A stretch of DNA of 25,896 nt from Ascoidea tarda (nom. inval.) (GCA_030560485.1 JAKTTS010000200.1:1-25896); one strand, 5' to 3'; positions 1 to 9,459 are shown, counted from the stretch's first letter. Numbers and translations are program-made. The notes: generated by a model not told the origin, from the letters alone.

Positions 1-3000
1 TTTTTAACTTCTTATAAGGTAAATTATTGTTGGAGTCTATATTTAAATCGCTGTTTTTGTTTACGTTTTTTTCATAAGGAACAACTGACAACTCTGAAGA
101 ATAAGGTGATTTATTTCTTTGTTGGTGTGTGGGTTGTGGTAATGGCACAGTTGGGGGTTTTTCTTCAATAAAATCAACCTCCTGACTGATATTTGTAAAT
201 GCTAGATAAACCAATTGTTCAGTTGGAGCAATGTCTCTCTGTTTAGCAGATATCAAATCGTTAAATAGATACTTTAATTGATAAACCAATTGATAAGATC
301 TTTCGACTTCTTTTATAGGAACAAACCGATTACCAACTCTTCTTTTTTCAAGAATTCCATCAATATTTTCGGAGTTAAAAGTCATTGGAAATTTTTTGTC
401 AAATTGAAGAATAAATTCGCGGAGTGGTTTTATGGCAAATAAATATTGTAAAAGAGAGTTTAGGTAACAGGTATTTCCAACATTTCTTAACCCAACAGGA
501 AGCGTTTCCAATTCTAAATCATCGGGTTCAATTTTTCCGGTTTTCAAATAAAGAGAAACTTTTTCATTTTTGAGATAGTTGTTATTAAGAAATCTCAAAG
601 CCAATCTCAATTTCATAAAATGAGAGGAATCCAAGACAATTGTTTTTTGATAATTTGATCCGACGTATTTAAATAATTTGCTTTTTTCATTTGCAATTCT
701 TCTGTCTACAATATGAAGTAATTTGAAACAAGTGGTGAACTTAGCAACACCTAAAATGCTGTAGCACTGATTCTCGTCAAGATCGTTTGGTAAATAATAG
801 TTGTTGTTTAAATCAATATTATCCTGTTCATAAAAATCCAAAAGATAAAAGGATGTTCGATAAATGGCAATGGTAAAAAGGGCTTTATTGATTTTATTAA
901 AATTTTCTATGGATGATAACCCCTCATCACTAAGTCTAATAGAAAAGCTAGTTTCAATAGTTTTGTCATCACAAGAAAAGTCAACAGTTAAAACTTCATA
1001 AGCTTCTTCAATTGTTAATAATTCTTCTTCTAGGAAATTTTTCAAAATTTGTGATTTTTTTGCAGTGGCCAAAACTTGAAGAGATTTTCTTAATTTTTTG
1101 ATGGAATAAACATCAAGACCAGTTTTTAGCTCTTTATCATAATATTTTTCAATTATAGTATTTTCATCAATATTTTGTAGTTGATAAGAGTCAATAAAAT
1201 CTAGACCTAAATTAGAAAGAGACTCATTAACATCATTATTAGAAACAAGATCGTATAAGGACAATTCTTCTGCTACAAAGATCTGCAAATTAGAAGTATC
1301 ATTAATATTTTTTAGGGTGTTATTAGAGCAGATTTTGTTTAAAGCAGTGATATAGATATAGGAGTGTAAGGAATCAGTGGCGGTGAAGGTTTTATATAAA
1401 TGGATTAACAAGCTTTCAGAATAAAAATTAAAAAAACTCAAATTAACAAAACTTTCTGAGTTGTTCAATTTTATGATGGAGGAGTTTGAATTGAAATCCA
1501 GCGATAGGGTTTCATAATTTATAGATTCGTTATGGTCATATTCTCTAAAGACATTGAAGAATAAAGCAGGCATTGGAACGAAATTTAAATTTCTAAATAG
1601 TAAAGTATAGTTGTGAGGTTTATATTGAGATTTATTTTTTAAAAAGAGAAATCTGGATAGTGTCTTTCCAATAAAAATAACTTCAAAGGCCTTTCTGATG
1701 AAACTGTCTCTAATTATAGACCCATATTTGCCGTAATGATAACGATTTAAAGGTATTATCTCAGGAGTATGTTTGCTGTAGTAGAATAAAGAGGTTTGGT
1801 CTATTAGAGCTTGAGTATCTAGGTCGACAAAGGTTTTTGGAGAGAATTTTATTGATTTAAAGTCATTTTTATCAGTTAATCTTAAGGGACCTCTGAAGAC
1901 TTTTAGTAGGGTATTTAAACAGGAGATTTGGTCTGGAGGAGAACCAATTTGATCGTTGTCATCATCATTTAAGGAGAGATAGGTTGCAAATCTTGTTTGG
2001 ATTGAATCGTTTTCAAAGTCTTTTAAGAACAAGGGAGTTAGTTCTGATCCAGAAATTTGGATACGAATTAAAGAGTGGTCATTTTTAGAGAAATAAGTTG
2101 CATGGTCAATAAAAGAAGGATGAATATTTTGAAGAGTTTTTAATTTTCGTTTCAAGTAGAGATTCAAATCAAAGTCATTTTTGGAATCATTGAGATTATT
2201 TGAGTCATCAGAATCGTTTAAATCGATTAGATTTTCATCAGGTAGATTTTGCTGTTGTTGTGATGCAGCATTATGTTTGATCTCTAGATCATTTGCAATG
2301 AGAAAATCATCTTTAATTGAGTTTATATCGATATGATCCAAGTTAAAGTCAATATCGGTATCGAAGAGCTGAAGATCTAATTTATCGATATCATTTAATT
2401 CATCTTCAGATATTCTAAAGAAATCATGTTTTAAGACGGGTGTTTCTGAAAGAGGGTTTTTTTTGATAACGATTTTGATGTGGAAGATGTTATTATAGAA
2501 GTCAGAGATTGAATCTATGCCTGATATGTAGTCTGGATTGATCAATATTCCCCTGAGGGTTGTTATGTTGTCATGAATCTCATTAAAAGGAGCGTAGTTC
2601 AAATGGCTATCTATGAATAGTAGCTGATAGGGTCTGTTGCTGTAACTGAAAGAATTTGACAATTCTTTTGAATATTGGTAGGTTGAAGATCTTAATAGAG
2701 TAAAATGAGAATTTGCTTTATTTTTCTTGCTGAGTTGGTAATAAATCCAATTGAGATCCAATTTGATGTCTTCGTAGATTCGGTTTGAGGTTTTGAGACC
2801 ATCTAATTTGGTGTAGTTTTTGGACAAAAAAGGGTTTGAATTCTGAGATCTGTCTTGGTTGTGGATCTGATCTGACAGAAAAGTGGTTGATGGAGGTTGG
2901 CTGAGATCATCCTTGAAGGGGTTGTTCTGGGCAGCTGGCTTTTCAGCAGCAGAAACTGCAGGAACAGTGGGCTCAGAGGCAAGAGTGGAATTGTTGTCGA

Positions 3001-3013
3001 TCTCCATTTGCAT
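1..3013 (-). CDS. UBP2: Ubiquitin-specific protease Ubp2 orthologue, 5' part (runs off the left edge)
   Basis: The minus strand is open from an ATG at 3013 to the window edge, giving 1004 residues with no stop. The key signature is the Cys box of USP-family (C19) deubiquitinases near residues 840-860, reading VGLRNVGNTCYLNSLLQ, with the nucleophile at Cys849. The long region before the Cys box fits S. cerevisiae Ubp2 (1272 aa, catalytic Cys745). The His/Asp box lies outside the window, so the catalytic domain is only begun here. Ubp2 removes K63-linked ubiquitin chains and works with the ligase Rsp5 and the cofactor Rup1 in the cytoplasm; that role is family knowledge. The first in-frame ATG was chosen; a second follows two codons later. 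An acidic, Asp/Asn-rich stretch lies at about residues 230-270. RAD5 lies 208 bp upstream on the same strand. Confidence 0.88.
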   Translation of the reverse strand, partial: MQMEIDNNSTLASEPTVPAVSAAEKPAAQNNPFKDDLSQPPSTTFLSDQIHNQDRSQNSNPFLSKNYTKLDGLKTSNRIYEDIKLDLNWIYYQLSKKNKANSHFTLLRSSTYQYSKELSNSFSYSNRPYQLLFIDSHLNYAPFNEIHDNITTLRGILINPDYISGIDSISDFYNNIFHIKIVIKKNPLSETPVLKHDFFRISEDELNDIDKLDLQLFDTDIDFNLDHIDINSIKDDFLIANDLEIKHNAASQQQQNLPDENLIDLNDSDDSNNLNDSKNDFDLNLYLKRKLKTLQNIHPSFIDHATYFSKNDHSLIRIQISGSELTPLFLKDFENDSIQTRFATYLSLNDDDNDQIGSPPDQISCLNTLLKVFRGPLRLTDKNDFKSIKFSPKTFVDLDTQALIDQTSLFYYSKHTPEIIPLNRYHYGKYGSIIRDSFIRKAFEVIFIGKTLSRFLFLKNKSQYKPHNYTLLFRNLNFVPMPALFFNVFREYDHNESINYETLSLDFNSNSSIIKLNNSESFVNLSFFNFYSESLLIHLYKTFTATDSLHSYIYITALNKICSNNTLKNINDTSNLQIFVAEELSLYDLVSNNDVNESLSNLGLDFIDSYQLQNIDENTIIEKYYDKELKTGLDVYSIKKLRKSLQVLATAKKSQILKNFLEEELLTIEEAYEVLTVDFSCDDKTIETSFSIRLSDEGLSSIENFNKINKALFTIAIYRTSFYLLDFYEQDNIDLNNNYYLPNDLDENQCYSILGVAKFTTCFKLLHIVDRRIANEKSKLFKYVGSNYQKTIVLDSSHFMKLRLALRFLNNNYLKNEKVSLYLKTGKIEPDDLELETLPVGLRNVGNTCYLNSLLQYLFAIKPLREFILQFDKKFPMTFNSENIDGILEKRRVGNRFVPIKEVERSYQLVYQLKYLFNDLISAKQRDIAPTEQLVYLAFTNISQEVDFIEEKPPTVPLPQPTHQQRNKSPYSSELSVVPYEKNVNKNSDLNIDSNNNLPYKKLK

Positions 3014-3221
3014 TGTGACTGTCAAGAGGTATGGGCAGTTGGAATAGAGTGGATGCTGGCCCGGTGGACTTGGTCTAGCTGGCCTGAGCAGTGATGGCAA
3101 CACAAGGAATTGCAGCTGGCACGAATCAACAGAAGAACAGAAAAGAGTGGCTCTGTGCTGGGAATTGGCTGTTGCTGCTTCTGCTGCCTCTGCTGCCTCT
3201 GCTGTTTCTCTCTCGCCTCCT
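3014..3221 (-). promoter_or_regulatory. UBP2 promoter / RAD5 3' flank
   Basis: This is a 208-bp tandem intergenic region on the minus strand. It must hold the RAD5 terminator and the UBP2 promoter. It is much richer in G+C than the gene bodies, and the enrichment continues into the last ~250 bp of RAD5. It contains a run of GCTGCTTCTGCTGCC-like trinucleotides around 3171-3202. I see no convincing TATA box. A CACGTG E-box (the type bound by Cbf1-like bHLH factors) lies just inside the RAD5 end at 3236-3241. Confidence 0.5.
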
Positions 3222-6200
3222 TCAGTTGTGCGTGTCACGTGTGCCCTGAAAGAGCATCTGTATTTCCTCCACTCTGCGCGCGCGCCGCTCCTCTTCGCCC
3301 GCCCCGACGCTCTCGCCGATGGCCTTCTTCCTCTCCTGAATCTGGAGCATTTTCTCCTCGATGCTGTTTGCCATGATAAACCGCACCACCTCCACCTCCT
3401 GGAGCTGTCCTATCCGGTGGATTCGGTCGATGGCCTGCTCCTCGAGACTGGGCGACCACCAGGGGTCCATTATGAACGCCCTGGAGGCGGCAGTGAGGTT
3501 CAATCCCACTCCGCCAGCCTTGAGCGACAACAACAACACTATGATCTGGTTTCCAGCACCACTCTGGCTGCCATTGTCGTCGTCATGTTTCTCTTCATTG
3601 CCATCAGTGCCACATTCACTATCCCCAACAATCGACTTCATTAGCTTGTAGTTTTGGAACTTTTTCAATATGCTTTCTCGTTGTTCCATGTTTAGCCTTC
3701 CATCGAATTTGTACACAACAAGTCGTTTTTCCTTCAAGAGCTCTCTTTCAATAATGTCCAAATAGCTCGTAAATTGTGAGAACACAACCACCTGTTCTCC
3801 ATCTTCAAATTTATTTATATTCCTTATCAATTCTTCCACCTTGGGATTTCTAGAATCTCTCCCGTTTGGATTGATGCCCAATTTCTCCTCTAGGGTCTTG
3901 ATCATCTCGTTGATCTTGTCTGATCCTGTCAAATTACTTCCAACGTTTTTCAAGTCTTCATCGTTAGAGTCTGTACCTCCAATTATGCCTTTATCGCAGC
4001 ATATTTGTCTTAATCTTAAAATATGGGTCAAAATAGTCGTGTATCGTTTTAATAACTTTCCAGTTTTCATTCCTTCCAAGAACGAATTTTCTGCCCGCGC
4101 TAGGAAAAATTCATACAATTTTCTATCAAATTCATTAAATTCTAGTTTTTGAATCCGTACTTTTTTCTTTGGCAATTCAACTAAAAAATTTCCCTCAGAA
4201 TTTTTCATATTTTTTGTTCTTCTTAGTATGATTGGTTCCAAAATCGTCTTAATTGCATACAATGCTCTTTTGATCTCTTTATTTTCAAATGGTAACGTTA
4301 TAAATGTTTTCCAATACGAAAACCTTGACCACGGTTCGATGTTTAGATACTTAATCAATGAATACAAGTCATCCAATCTATTTATAATCGGCGTGCCTGT
4401 TAATATCCATCTTCTTGTTCCATTTAATAAATATGAAGCTTTGGCTGTTTGTGTGGTCCTGTTTCGAATATAATGGCCTTCATCGATGACTATTCGGAAA
4501 AATTTGATTGAAAACAATCCTGATCCTGGAATTTCTGTTATATTGTAATTTTTGATATTTGACTGGATTCTGGAATATTCACTTTGCAATGTCCCATAAG
4601 TTGTTAGCATTATCAATGGCGGCAATTTTTTTTCATTTGATCCGCCGTGGCATAAATATTGGGTTAAATTCTTTTGAGTGTCATTTCCATAGTAAATGAA
4701 ACACGAGTACTCTTTATTTGTATTTGTTGAATTGAATTCACTTTCCCATTGAGAGAGTAGTGACATTGGTACTATGACTAATGTTGTTCTATAAGCATAT
4801 TTATCCTTAATTGACCGATCTTTACTCTTGGAATGATAAGATGAATCAATTGGACATGAATGGATTAGAGATAAAGTTGATATAGTCTTTCCAAGACCCA
4901 TTTCATCGGATAGTATTCCACCTTTGACTACTAATTTAATGACTTGTTTTTCCAATGAAAATTCGCCGCTATACATGTTTGCATAAAATTCGTCATCATC
5001 ATTATTGTTATTATTGTTCAGAATTGATTTGATTGAATTTGAAGAAATGAGGTTTTGTTTTGCTTTTCTTTTTTTCTTTGTTAACCAAGAACAATCCTTT
5101 GGCCATTTAAATTTTTTCCATAATGGGTTTAAAATTTCGTCATTTTGATTAAAAAGAAATGGGTTTTTGATTTCTTTTTGATTGTTTTGATTATTTTGAA
5201 TTGACAAAGCATTTATTAAATCGAATTCCTTTTCTCTGTTCAACATCCAAGACAAACCTTGTTGTTGATATGGTCTTAGATTGATTTTCATTGAGGTTGA
5301 TGGGGGTGTAGATTGATGTAGGATGTTGATTAGATTAGAGGCTTGGGTTGATTTGTAAAATTCTTGTATTTGGTTTAAAGTTAGTTTAGATTGATCCTTT
5401 GAGTGATCAATTTCCTGGGACCCCAATATTATTAAATCGTCGTCATCCTCATCCTCATTATCTTCTTCTTTATTCTTTTCTTTTGGGTTATGATTGATTG
5501 AGGATATTGTGTTATCATAAGGGTTTAAATTTAGTTTTTTAAATAAATTTAATAAAGAATCTTGACGGCATTTTAAAATGTATTCCGATTCCGATTCATC
5601 TAGATGATCATCAAAGTGATTATTTGAATTTGAATTTGAATTTGAATTTGAATTTGAATTTGAATTTAAATTCGAATTGGGAATATTTTTATTAAGACTA
5701 TTAAAATTGTTAAAAGTGAAATTGAATAGATTTGAAGTTAAATAACAATCTAGTTGAATGAAAAAGGAATCGCCTATTGATAATTTAACATTTTCATTAT
5801 AAGTGACATAAGCATCAAAAGAGCATATGTCTAAATCTAGTAGAGGAGCAATGATTGAGGAAATTGTTTCGGGGATTCTACCGATTTCTTTTGTTTTGGT
5901 TAGATCAAGTGGATTTGAATCATTTGGTAAGACTAATTTAACAGAAGCAGGAGAATTGAAAGAGGTTTTTTTATTTTTTTTGAATCTGCTGTTTTTATTG
6001 TTACTGCTGGTTTTAGTCTTTGAATTAATAATTGGTGGTCTTGATTTAATGACTAGTAAATTGGTTCCGTAGGATAGGTTCGAGTAATAAGATCTTGATG
6101 CCCAAGCAGTTGTTAGTAAAGAACCAATGTATCTTTTCCAAGCGTAATTGTTATTGAAATTATTATTGATACTGGGATTATTAGAAAGCAAAGAATCTTG

Positions 6201-6686
6201 AGAAGTCTGCTTTAATTGAGAAGAAAAAATGGAATCTAATTGGGAAAGTGAATTTGTATTTGTATTTGTATTTGATTTTAAATTTGAGTTAGGAGATAAA
6301 TAGTTTTGATCGCTCACAATAGAAGAGTGCTTTCTCTTTCTGTGATTTGCAGGCAAAGCAGGTGGATTAATGTGGTTTAGTTCATTGTCAATCTGCTCGA
6401 GAGACTTCTTGTTTGAATCGTATTTCTCATTGAATATTACGTGCTGGAGATAAAAGGATGTAGCATGCTCTATGTTATTGGGATCATGTTTGAATCTTTT
6501 GTAGAGAAAGGCCAAAGAGGTCGCGTCGTTATCCAAGGTAGGGCAGATTGAGGTTACCTGAGACTGAAACAAGTTGAAGTCATCCTCAGAGTCGCTGTCG
6601 CTCTCCTGACAACAAATGTTGGCAGCATTGCTAGCGCTGTCTTGAAAGGTAGAAGCAGCAACAAGAGCAGACAATCTCTGGTCCAT
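3222..6686 (-). CDS. RAD5: Rad5/HLTF-type Snf2 DNA translocase lacking the RING finger
   Basis: This encodes 1154 aa, close to S. cerevisiae Rad5 (1169). Rad5 remodels stalled replication forks and, with Ubc13-Mms2, polyubiquitinates PCNA. A HIRAN domain spans about residues 185-320 (WKRYIGSLLTTAW; later KLSIGDSFFIQLDCYLTS). The helicase begins near residue 470 (NLRPYQQQGLSWMLNREKE). Walker A is DEMGLGKT at about 594-601, and DEGH is at 735-738, followed by IRNRTT and LTGTPIINRLDDLYSL. C-terminal motifs include VVVFSQF, LSLKAGGVGLNLT and DRIHRIGQ (near 1090). The C2-type RING that normally sits between LRLRQ(I/V)CC and the FSQF motif is absent: the text runs from EKLGINPNG straight to NPKVEELIRNI (about residues 930-955), with no Cys/His ligand cluster. 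An acidic, Gly-rich insert lies near 1015-1045. An Asn-Ser repeat (residues ~342-355) comes from a TTTGAA microsatellite. The gene is divergent from CAT2. Confidence 0.95.
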   Translation of the reverse strand: MDQRLSALVAASTFQDSASNAANICCQESDSDSEDDFNLFQSQVTSICPTLDNDATSLAFLYKRFKHDPNNIEHATSFYLQHVIFNEKYDSNKKSLEQIDNELNHINPPALPANHRKRKHSSIVSDQNYLSPNSNLKSNTNTNTNSLSQLDSIFSSQLKQTSQDSLLSNNPSINNNFNNNYAWKRYIGSLLTTAWASRSYYSNLSYGTNLLVIKSRPPIINSKTKTSSNNKNSRFKKNKKTSFNSPASVKLVLPNDSNPLDLTKTKEIGRIPETISSIIAPLLDLDICSFDAYVTYNENVKLSIGDSFFIQLDCYLTSNLFNFTFNNFNSLNKNIPNSNLNSNSNSNSNSNSNSNNHFDDHLDESESEYILKCRQDSLLNLFKKLNLNPYDNTISSINHNPKEKNKEEDNEDEDDDDLIILGSQEIDHSKDQSKLTLNQIQEFYKSTQASNLINILHQSTPPSTSMKINLRPYQQQGLSWMLNREKEFDLINALSIQNNQNNQKEIKNPFLFNQNDEILNPLWKKFKWPKDCSWLTKKKRKAKQNLISSNSIKSILNNNNNNDDDEFYANMYSGEFSLEKQVIKLVVKGGILSDEMGLGKTISTLSLIHSCPIDSSYHSKSKDRSIKDKYAYRTTLVIVPMSLLSQWESEFNSTNTNKEYSCFIYYGNDTQKNLTQYLCHGGSNEKKLPPLIMLTTYGTLQSEYSRIQSNIKNYNITEIPGSGLFSIKFFRIVIDEGHYIRNRTTQTAKASYLLNGTRRWILTGTPIINRLDDLYSLIKYLNIEPWSRFSYWKTFITLPFENKEIKRALYAIKTILEPIILRRTKNMKNSEGNFLVELPKKKVRIQKLEFNEFDRKLYEFFLARAENSFLEGMKTGKLLKRYTTILTHILRLRQICCDKGIIGGTDSNDEDLKNVGSNLTGSDKINEMIKTLEEKLGINPNGRDSRNPKVEELIRNINKFEDGEQVVVFSQFTSYLDIIERELLKEKRLVVYKFDGRLNMEQRESILKKFQNYKLMKSIVGDSECGTDGNEEKHDDDNGSQSGAGNQIIVLLLSLKAGGVGLNLTAASRAFIMDPWWSPSLEEQAIDRIHRIGQLQEVEVVRFIMANSIEEKMLQIQERKKAIGESVGAGEEERRARRVEEIQMLFQGTRDTHN
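5623..5664 (+). repeat. TTTGAA microsatellite within RAD5
   Basis: Seven perfect tandem copies of the hexamer TTTGAA are followed by degenerate copies. On the coding (minus) strand they encode alternating Asn and Ser in the linker after the HIRAN domain, a region expected to be disordered. The copy number is likely to vary between strains. Confidence 0.95.
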
Positions 6687-7270
6687 GGCAGCAATGACAC
6701 TTGGAGCTTTGGTGATGTGAAGGGCCTTTTGTCAGTGGCAGCTGCGTCGGAAAAACCAGACAAGCGGCGCGCCCTCGGCAAGACCGTGTATCACGTGCTT
6801 ATTTGCTGGTAATGCCGGCTCATATCCGCCTGCGCGGGCACTTCCTTTGAGCAGCGGAGGGAGCGCGTGCGCTTCCTTTGGGCCGGACGGCGCGACGCGA
6901 GGGTGCGGGCCGAGGTGCAGAAAAGGTGGGCCCCGCAACTCACAGGCACCATCAAGCAGGATACTGCAGCCTGTGCTGCGTGTGCTCCAGGTGGGAGCGA
7001 CCCTGGGCCAGTGCTGCGGCGTGCCCCAGCGGGAGTACTGTGCCGAAGAGGAAGACCCACCAGGCCCAGCGAGAACAGCGGGAGGAGGGTACTGTCGACA
7101 AAACAGCCCACGACCATATAAAATGGCAGCTTTTCCAATGTTTTTCTCCAGTTTTTTCGATTTCCTCTCGACTCCATCTCTACTCCGTCTCTATTTTATC
7201 ACATTCACCTGAATTTTCCCTTTCTCTTTCTCTTTCTTCGTCACAAGCTATTCTTTGCCTATCTCTCGCC
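6687..7270. promoter_or_regulatory. Divergent RAD5/CAT2 promoter, GC-rich
   Basis: This 584-bp region separates the divergent starts of RAD5 (6686) and CAT2 (7271). The middle, about 6740-7100, is strongly GC-rich. A CACGTG E-box is at 6792-6797. A TATA box (TATAAAA, 7117-7123) lies 148 bp before the upstream CAT2 ATG and is followed by a CT-rich leader. CCGAGG at 6910-6915 is the reverse complement of CCTCGG, the core bound by fungal fatty-acid regulators of the FarA/Ctf1 type. That would suit CAT2, but a single 6-mer in GC-rich DNA is weak evidence. The reading frame of CAT2 stays open back to 6878, but that extension crosses the TATA box and is not coding. Confidence 0.65.
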
Positions 7271-9286
7271 ATGATTTCCCACAACTGCATCCGCACTACT
7301 TCTTCAAAGCTCTTGTATAAGAGCTTTGCTTCTTCTTGCTCCTCATCTCTCTTGCGTTCTAGTGCCATAAAATACAACGCTTTCAACAACAAAATGGCCT
7401 TTTCCACCTCCTTGGCCAATAAAAAGGGCGATATGTTGTCCTACTTTGACAAAATGCCACAATTACCTGTCCCTGCTTTGAACGATTCCGCCGCTTTGTA
7501 TTTGCAATCAATCAAACCTTTGGTCTCCTCTGAAGAACACTACAAATCAATTGAATCAAAACTAAAAGACTTTATCAAACCAAATGGCCAAGGTCAAATC
7601 TTGCAAAAGAGACTACAAGACAAATCAGCCGATCCAAAAACACAGAACTGGTTATCTGAATGGTGGGATAATGATGCCTATTTAGCCTACAGAGACCCTG
7701 TTATTCCTTATGTTTCCTATTTTTTTTCTCATGCTGAAAATGTTTTACCTGCTTTCCTTGAAAAAAACCAGTTGAAAAAGGCATCGCTATTAATCTCCGC
7801 CATCATAAATTTCAAAGAACAAGTCGACAATGAAACCTTGCCCCCAGAATTAATCAGAAACCAGTTTGCCTTCTGCATGGCAAGTTTCAAATTCATGTTC
7901 AACAATTGTAGAATTCCTGAAAAACCAAGCGACACCACTGCTATTTACGATCCTTTGGACTTGAAAAATCAATTTTTGATTGTCATTAAAAACAACCGTT
8001 TTTACAAATTATACCATCACGACAAAAATAACAGAAAATTATCAAACTTGCAAATCTTAGACCAATTGAACCAAATTTACTTTGACGCAACTTCCAAAAG
8101 CAACGGTATAAAACAAAAACCAATCGGTTCTCTAACCACTCTTGATAGAGACTCCTGGACTGACGCTTACAACGAATTGAAAAACTACACTCCTGTCAAT
8201 AACAACTCCCTTGAAGAAATCCACAGATCCTCTTTTGTCCTATGTCTCGATGACTATTCTCCTTTATCCTTGGAAGAAAGATCAAGATACGCATGGCACG
8301 GTGATGGAAGAAACAGATTCTTCGATAAACCTCTTCAATTCTTTGTTGCCTCAAATGGTCAGTCCGGTTTCTTGGGTGAACATTCAAAGATGGATGGTAC
8401 TCCAACCCTACAATTGAACAACTATATCGGTGATCAATTCAAAAAAATCTCCCAAAATGCAATCGACCCATTCAACCCATCAACTCAAGATCCCCCTCAA
8501 GATTCTTTAATTCAACAACCAACTGAATTAAAATTTGACATCTCCCCCTCAATTGCTTCTCAAATTGATTCCGCTGAAAAGAGTTTTGATGCCTTGCTAG
8601 GCAACCACGACTTGAAAGTCTGGAGATACCCAGGTTATGGTAAATCTCTTATCAAAAAATTCAAATCCTCCCCTGATGCCTTTGTCCAAATGTTAATACA
8701 ATTAGCTTATTACAAATACACTGGTGAAGTTAAACCAACATATGAATCTGCTTCAACCAGAAAATACAAATGGGGCAGAACTGAAACTAATAGAACCGTT
8801 AGTGAAGCCTCCAAAAAATTCGTTGAAACTTGGTGCAATAAACAATCTTTTGTCTCCAATAAAGATAAAGCTGCTGCCTTCTATGATGCAATCAACTCTC
8901 AAAACTCATACATCAAATTGGCCTCTGATGGTTTAGGCTGTGATCGTCATATTTATGGTTTGAAAAAAAGCATCTTGCCAGGTGAAGAACCTCATCAATT
9001 TCTTAAAGACCAAATGACTTCGTACTCCTCCTCTTGGTTCCTTTCAACTTCCCAATTATCTTCTGAATATTTCAATGGTTATGGCTGGAGTCAAGTCCAC
9101 GATTTAGGTTTCGGTTTGGCTTATATGATCAACAATGAGTGGTTGAATATCAACATTGTTTGCAAAAAGGATAACCCAACCGGTTTGAATGTTCAACACA
9201 TGTACTATTACTTAACTCTTGCTGCTGATGAATTAAAACAAGTTCTAACTGAAGTTAATGCTGAACCTGTTAAACCAAAATTATAA
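7271..9286 (+). CDS. CAT2: Carnitine O-acetyltransferase, mitochondrial and peroxisomal
   Basis: This encodes 671 aa from the ATG at 7271. The enzyme transfers acetyl groups between CoA and carnitine, moving acetyl units between peroxisome, cytosol and mitochondrion. Family marks are YFFSHAENVLPAFL, the catalytic segment GEHSKMDGTPTLQLNNYI with His371, GRTETNRTVSEASKKFVETW (carnitine/CoA site) and STSQLSSEYFNGYGW. The first ~41 residues are rich in Ser, Arg and Lys with no acidic residues for the first stretch, like a mitochondrial presequence. A second in-frame ATG at 7394 (Met42, good AAAATGGCC context) would give a form without it. The C-terminus is PKL, a variant of the peroxisomal PTS1 signal. 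In S. cerevisiae (C-terminus AKL) and Candida the same two-start plus PTS1 design sends Cat2 to both organelles. The gene is convergent with VPS71, as in S. cerevisiae. Confidence 0.95.
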   Translation: MISHNCIRTTSSKLLYKSFASSCSSSLLRSSAIKYNAFNNKMAFSTSLANKKGDMLSYFDKMPQLPVPALNDSAALYLQSIKPLVSSEEHYKSIESKLKDFIKPNGQGQILQKRLQDKSADPKTQNWLSEWWDNDAYLAYRDPVIPYVSYFFSHAENVLPAFLEKNQLKKASLLISAIINFKEQVDNETLPPELIRNQFAFCMASFKFMFNNCRIPEKPSDTTAIYDPLDLKNQFLIVIKNNRFYKLYHHDKNNRKLSNLQILDQLNQIYFDATSKSNGIKQKPIGSLTTLDRDSWTDAYNELKNYTPVNNNSLEEIHRSSFVLCLDDYSPLSLEERSRYAWHGDGRNRFFDKPLQFFVASNGQSGFLGEHSKMDGTPTLQLNNYIGDQFKKISQNAIDPFNPSTQDPPQDSLIQQPTELKFDISPSIASQIDSAEKSFDALLGNHDLKVWRYPGYGKSLIKKFKSSPDAFVQMLIQLAYYKYTGEVKPTYESASTRKYKWGRTETNRTVSEASKKFVETWCNKQSFVSNKDKAAAFYDAINSQNSYIKLASDGLGCDRHIYGLKKSILPGEEPHQFLKDQMTSYSSSWFLSTSQLSSEYFNGYGWSQVHDLGFGLAYMINNEWLNINIVCKKDNPTGLNVQHMYYYLTLAADELKQVLTEVNAEPVKPKL

Positions 9287-9459
9287 TTTAATGACTCTTT
9301 ATATTTGACATATTATTGACTTCAATTGTTATCATTCCTATCAATATTTCCTATCAATATTATATAAATTTTTTTTATTGACATAATTACTAAATAACTA
9401 TATTCTACCTTTTATTTATTTATTTAATTTAATTTATTATTTTGTTTCATTTTATTTTC
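9287..9459. terminator. Convergent CAT2/VPS71 3' region
   Basis: This is a 173-bp, very AT-rich spacer between converging stop codons. It contains ATTATATAAA and T-rich runs typical of yeast polyadenylation regions serving both strands. I see no other gene in it. Confidence 0.6.

Noticed and set aside
3040-3600. GC-rich patch as a transferred or mobile segment
   Set aside because: It includes the conserved helicase end of RAD5 in frame, has no terminal repeats or transposon genes, and similar patches recur at other promoters, so a local compositional process is likelier.
3147-3644. Plus-strand frames antisense to RAD5's 3' end
   Set aside because: They are shadows of the GC-rich, conserved RAD5 coding strand with no independent features.
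6878-7270. Upstream extension of the CAT2 frame with 131 extra residues
   Set aside because: It crosses a GC-rich promoter and the TATA box at 7117-7123, and its residues look non-coding. The ATG at 7271 gives a family-like N-terminus.
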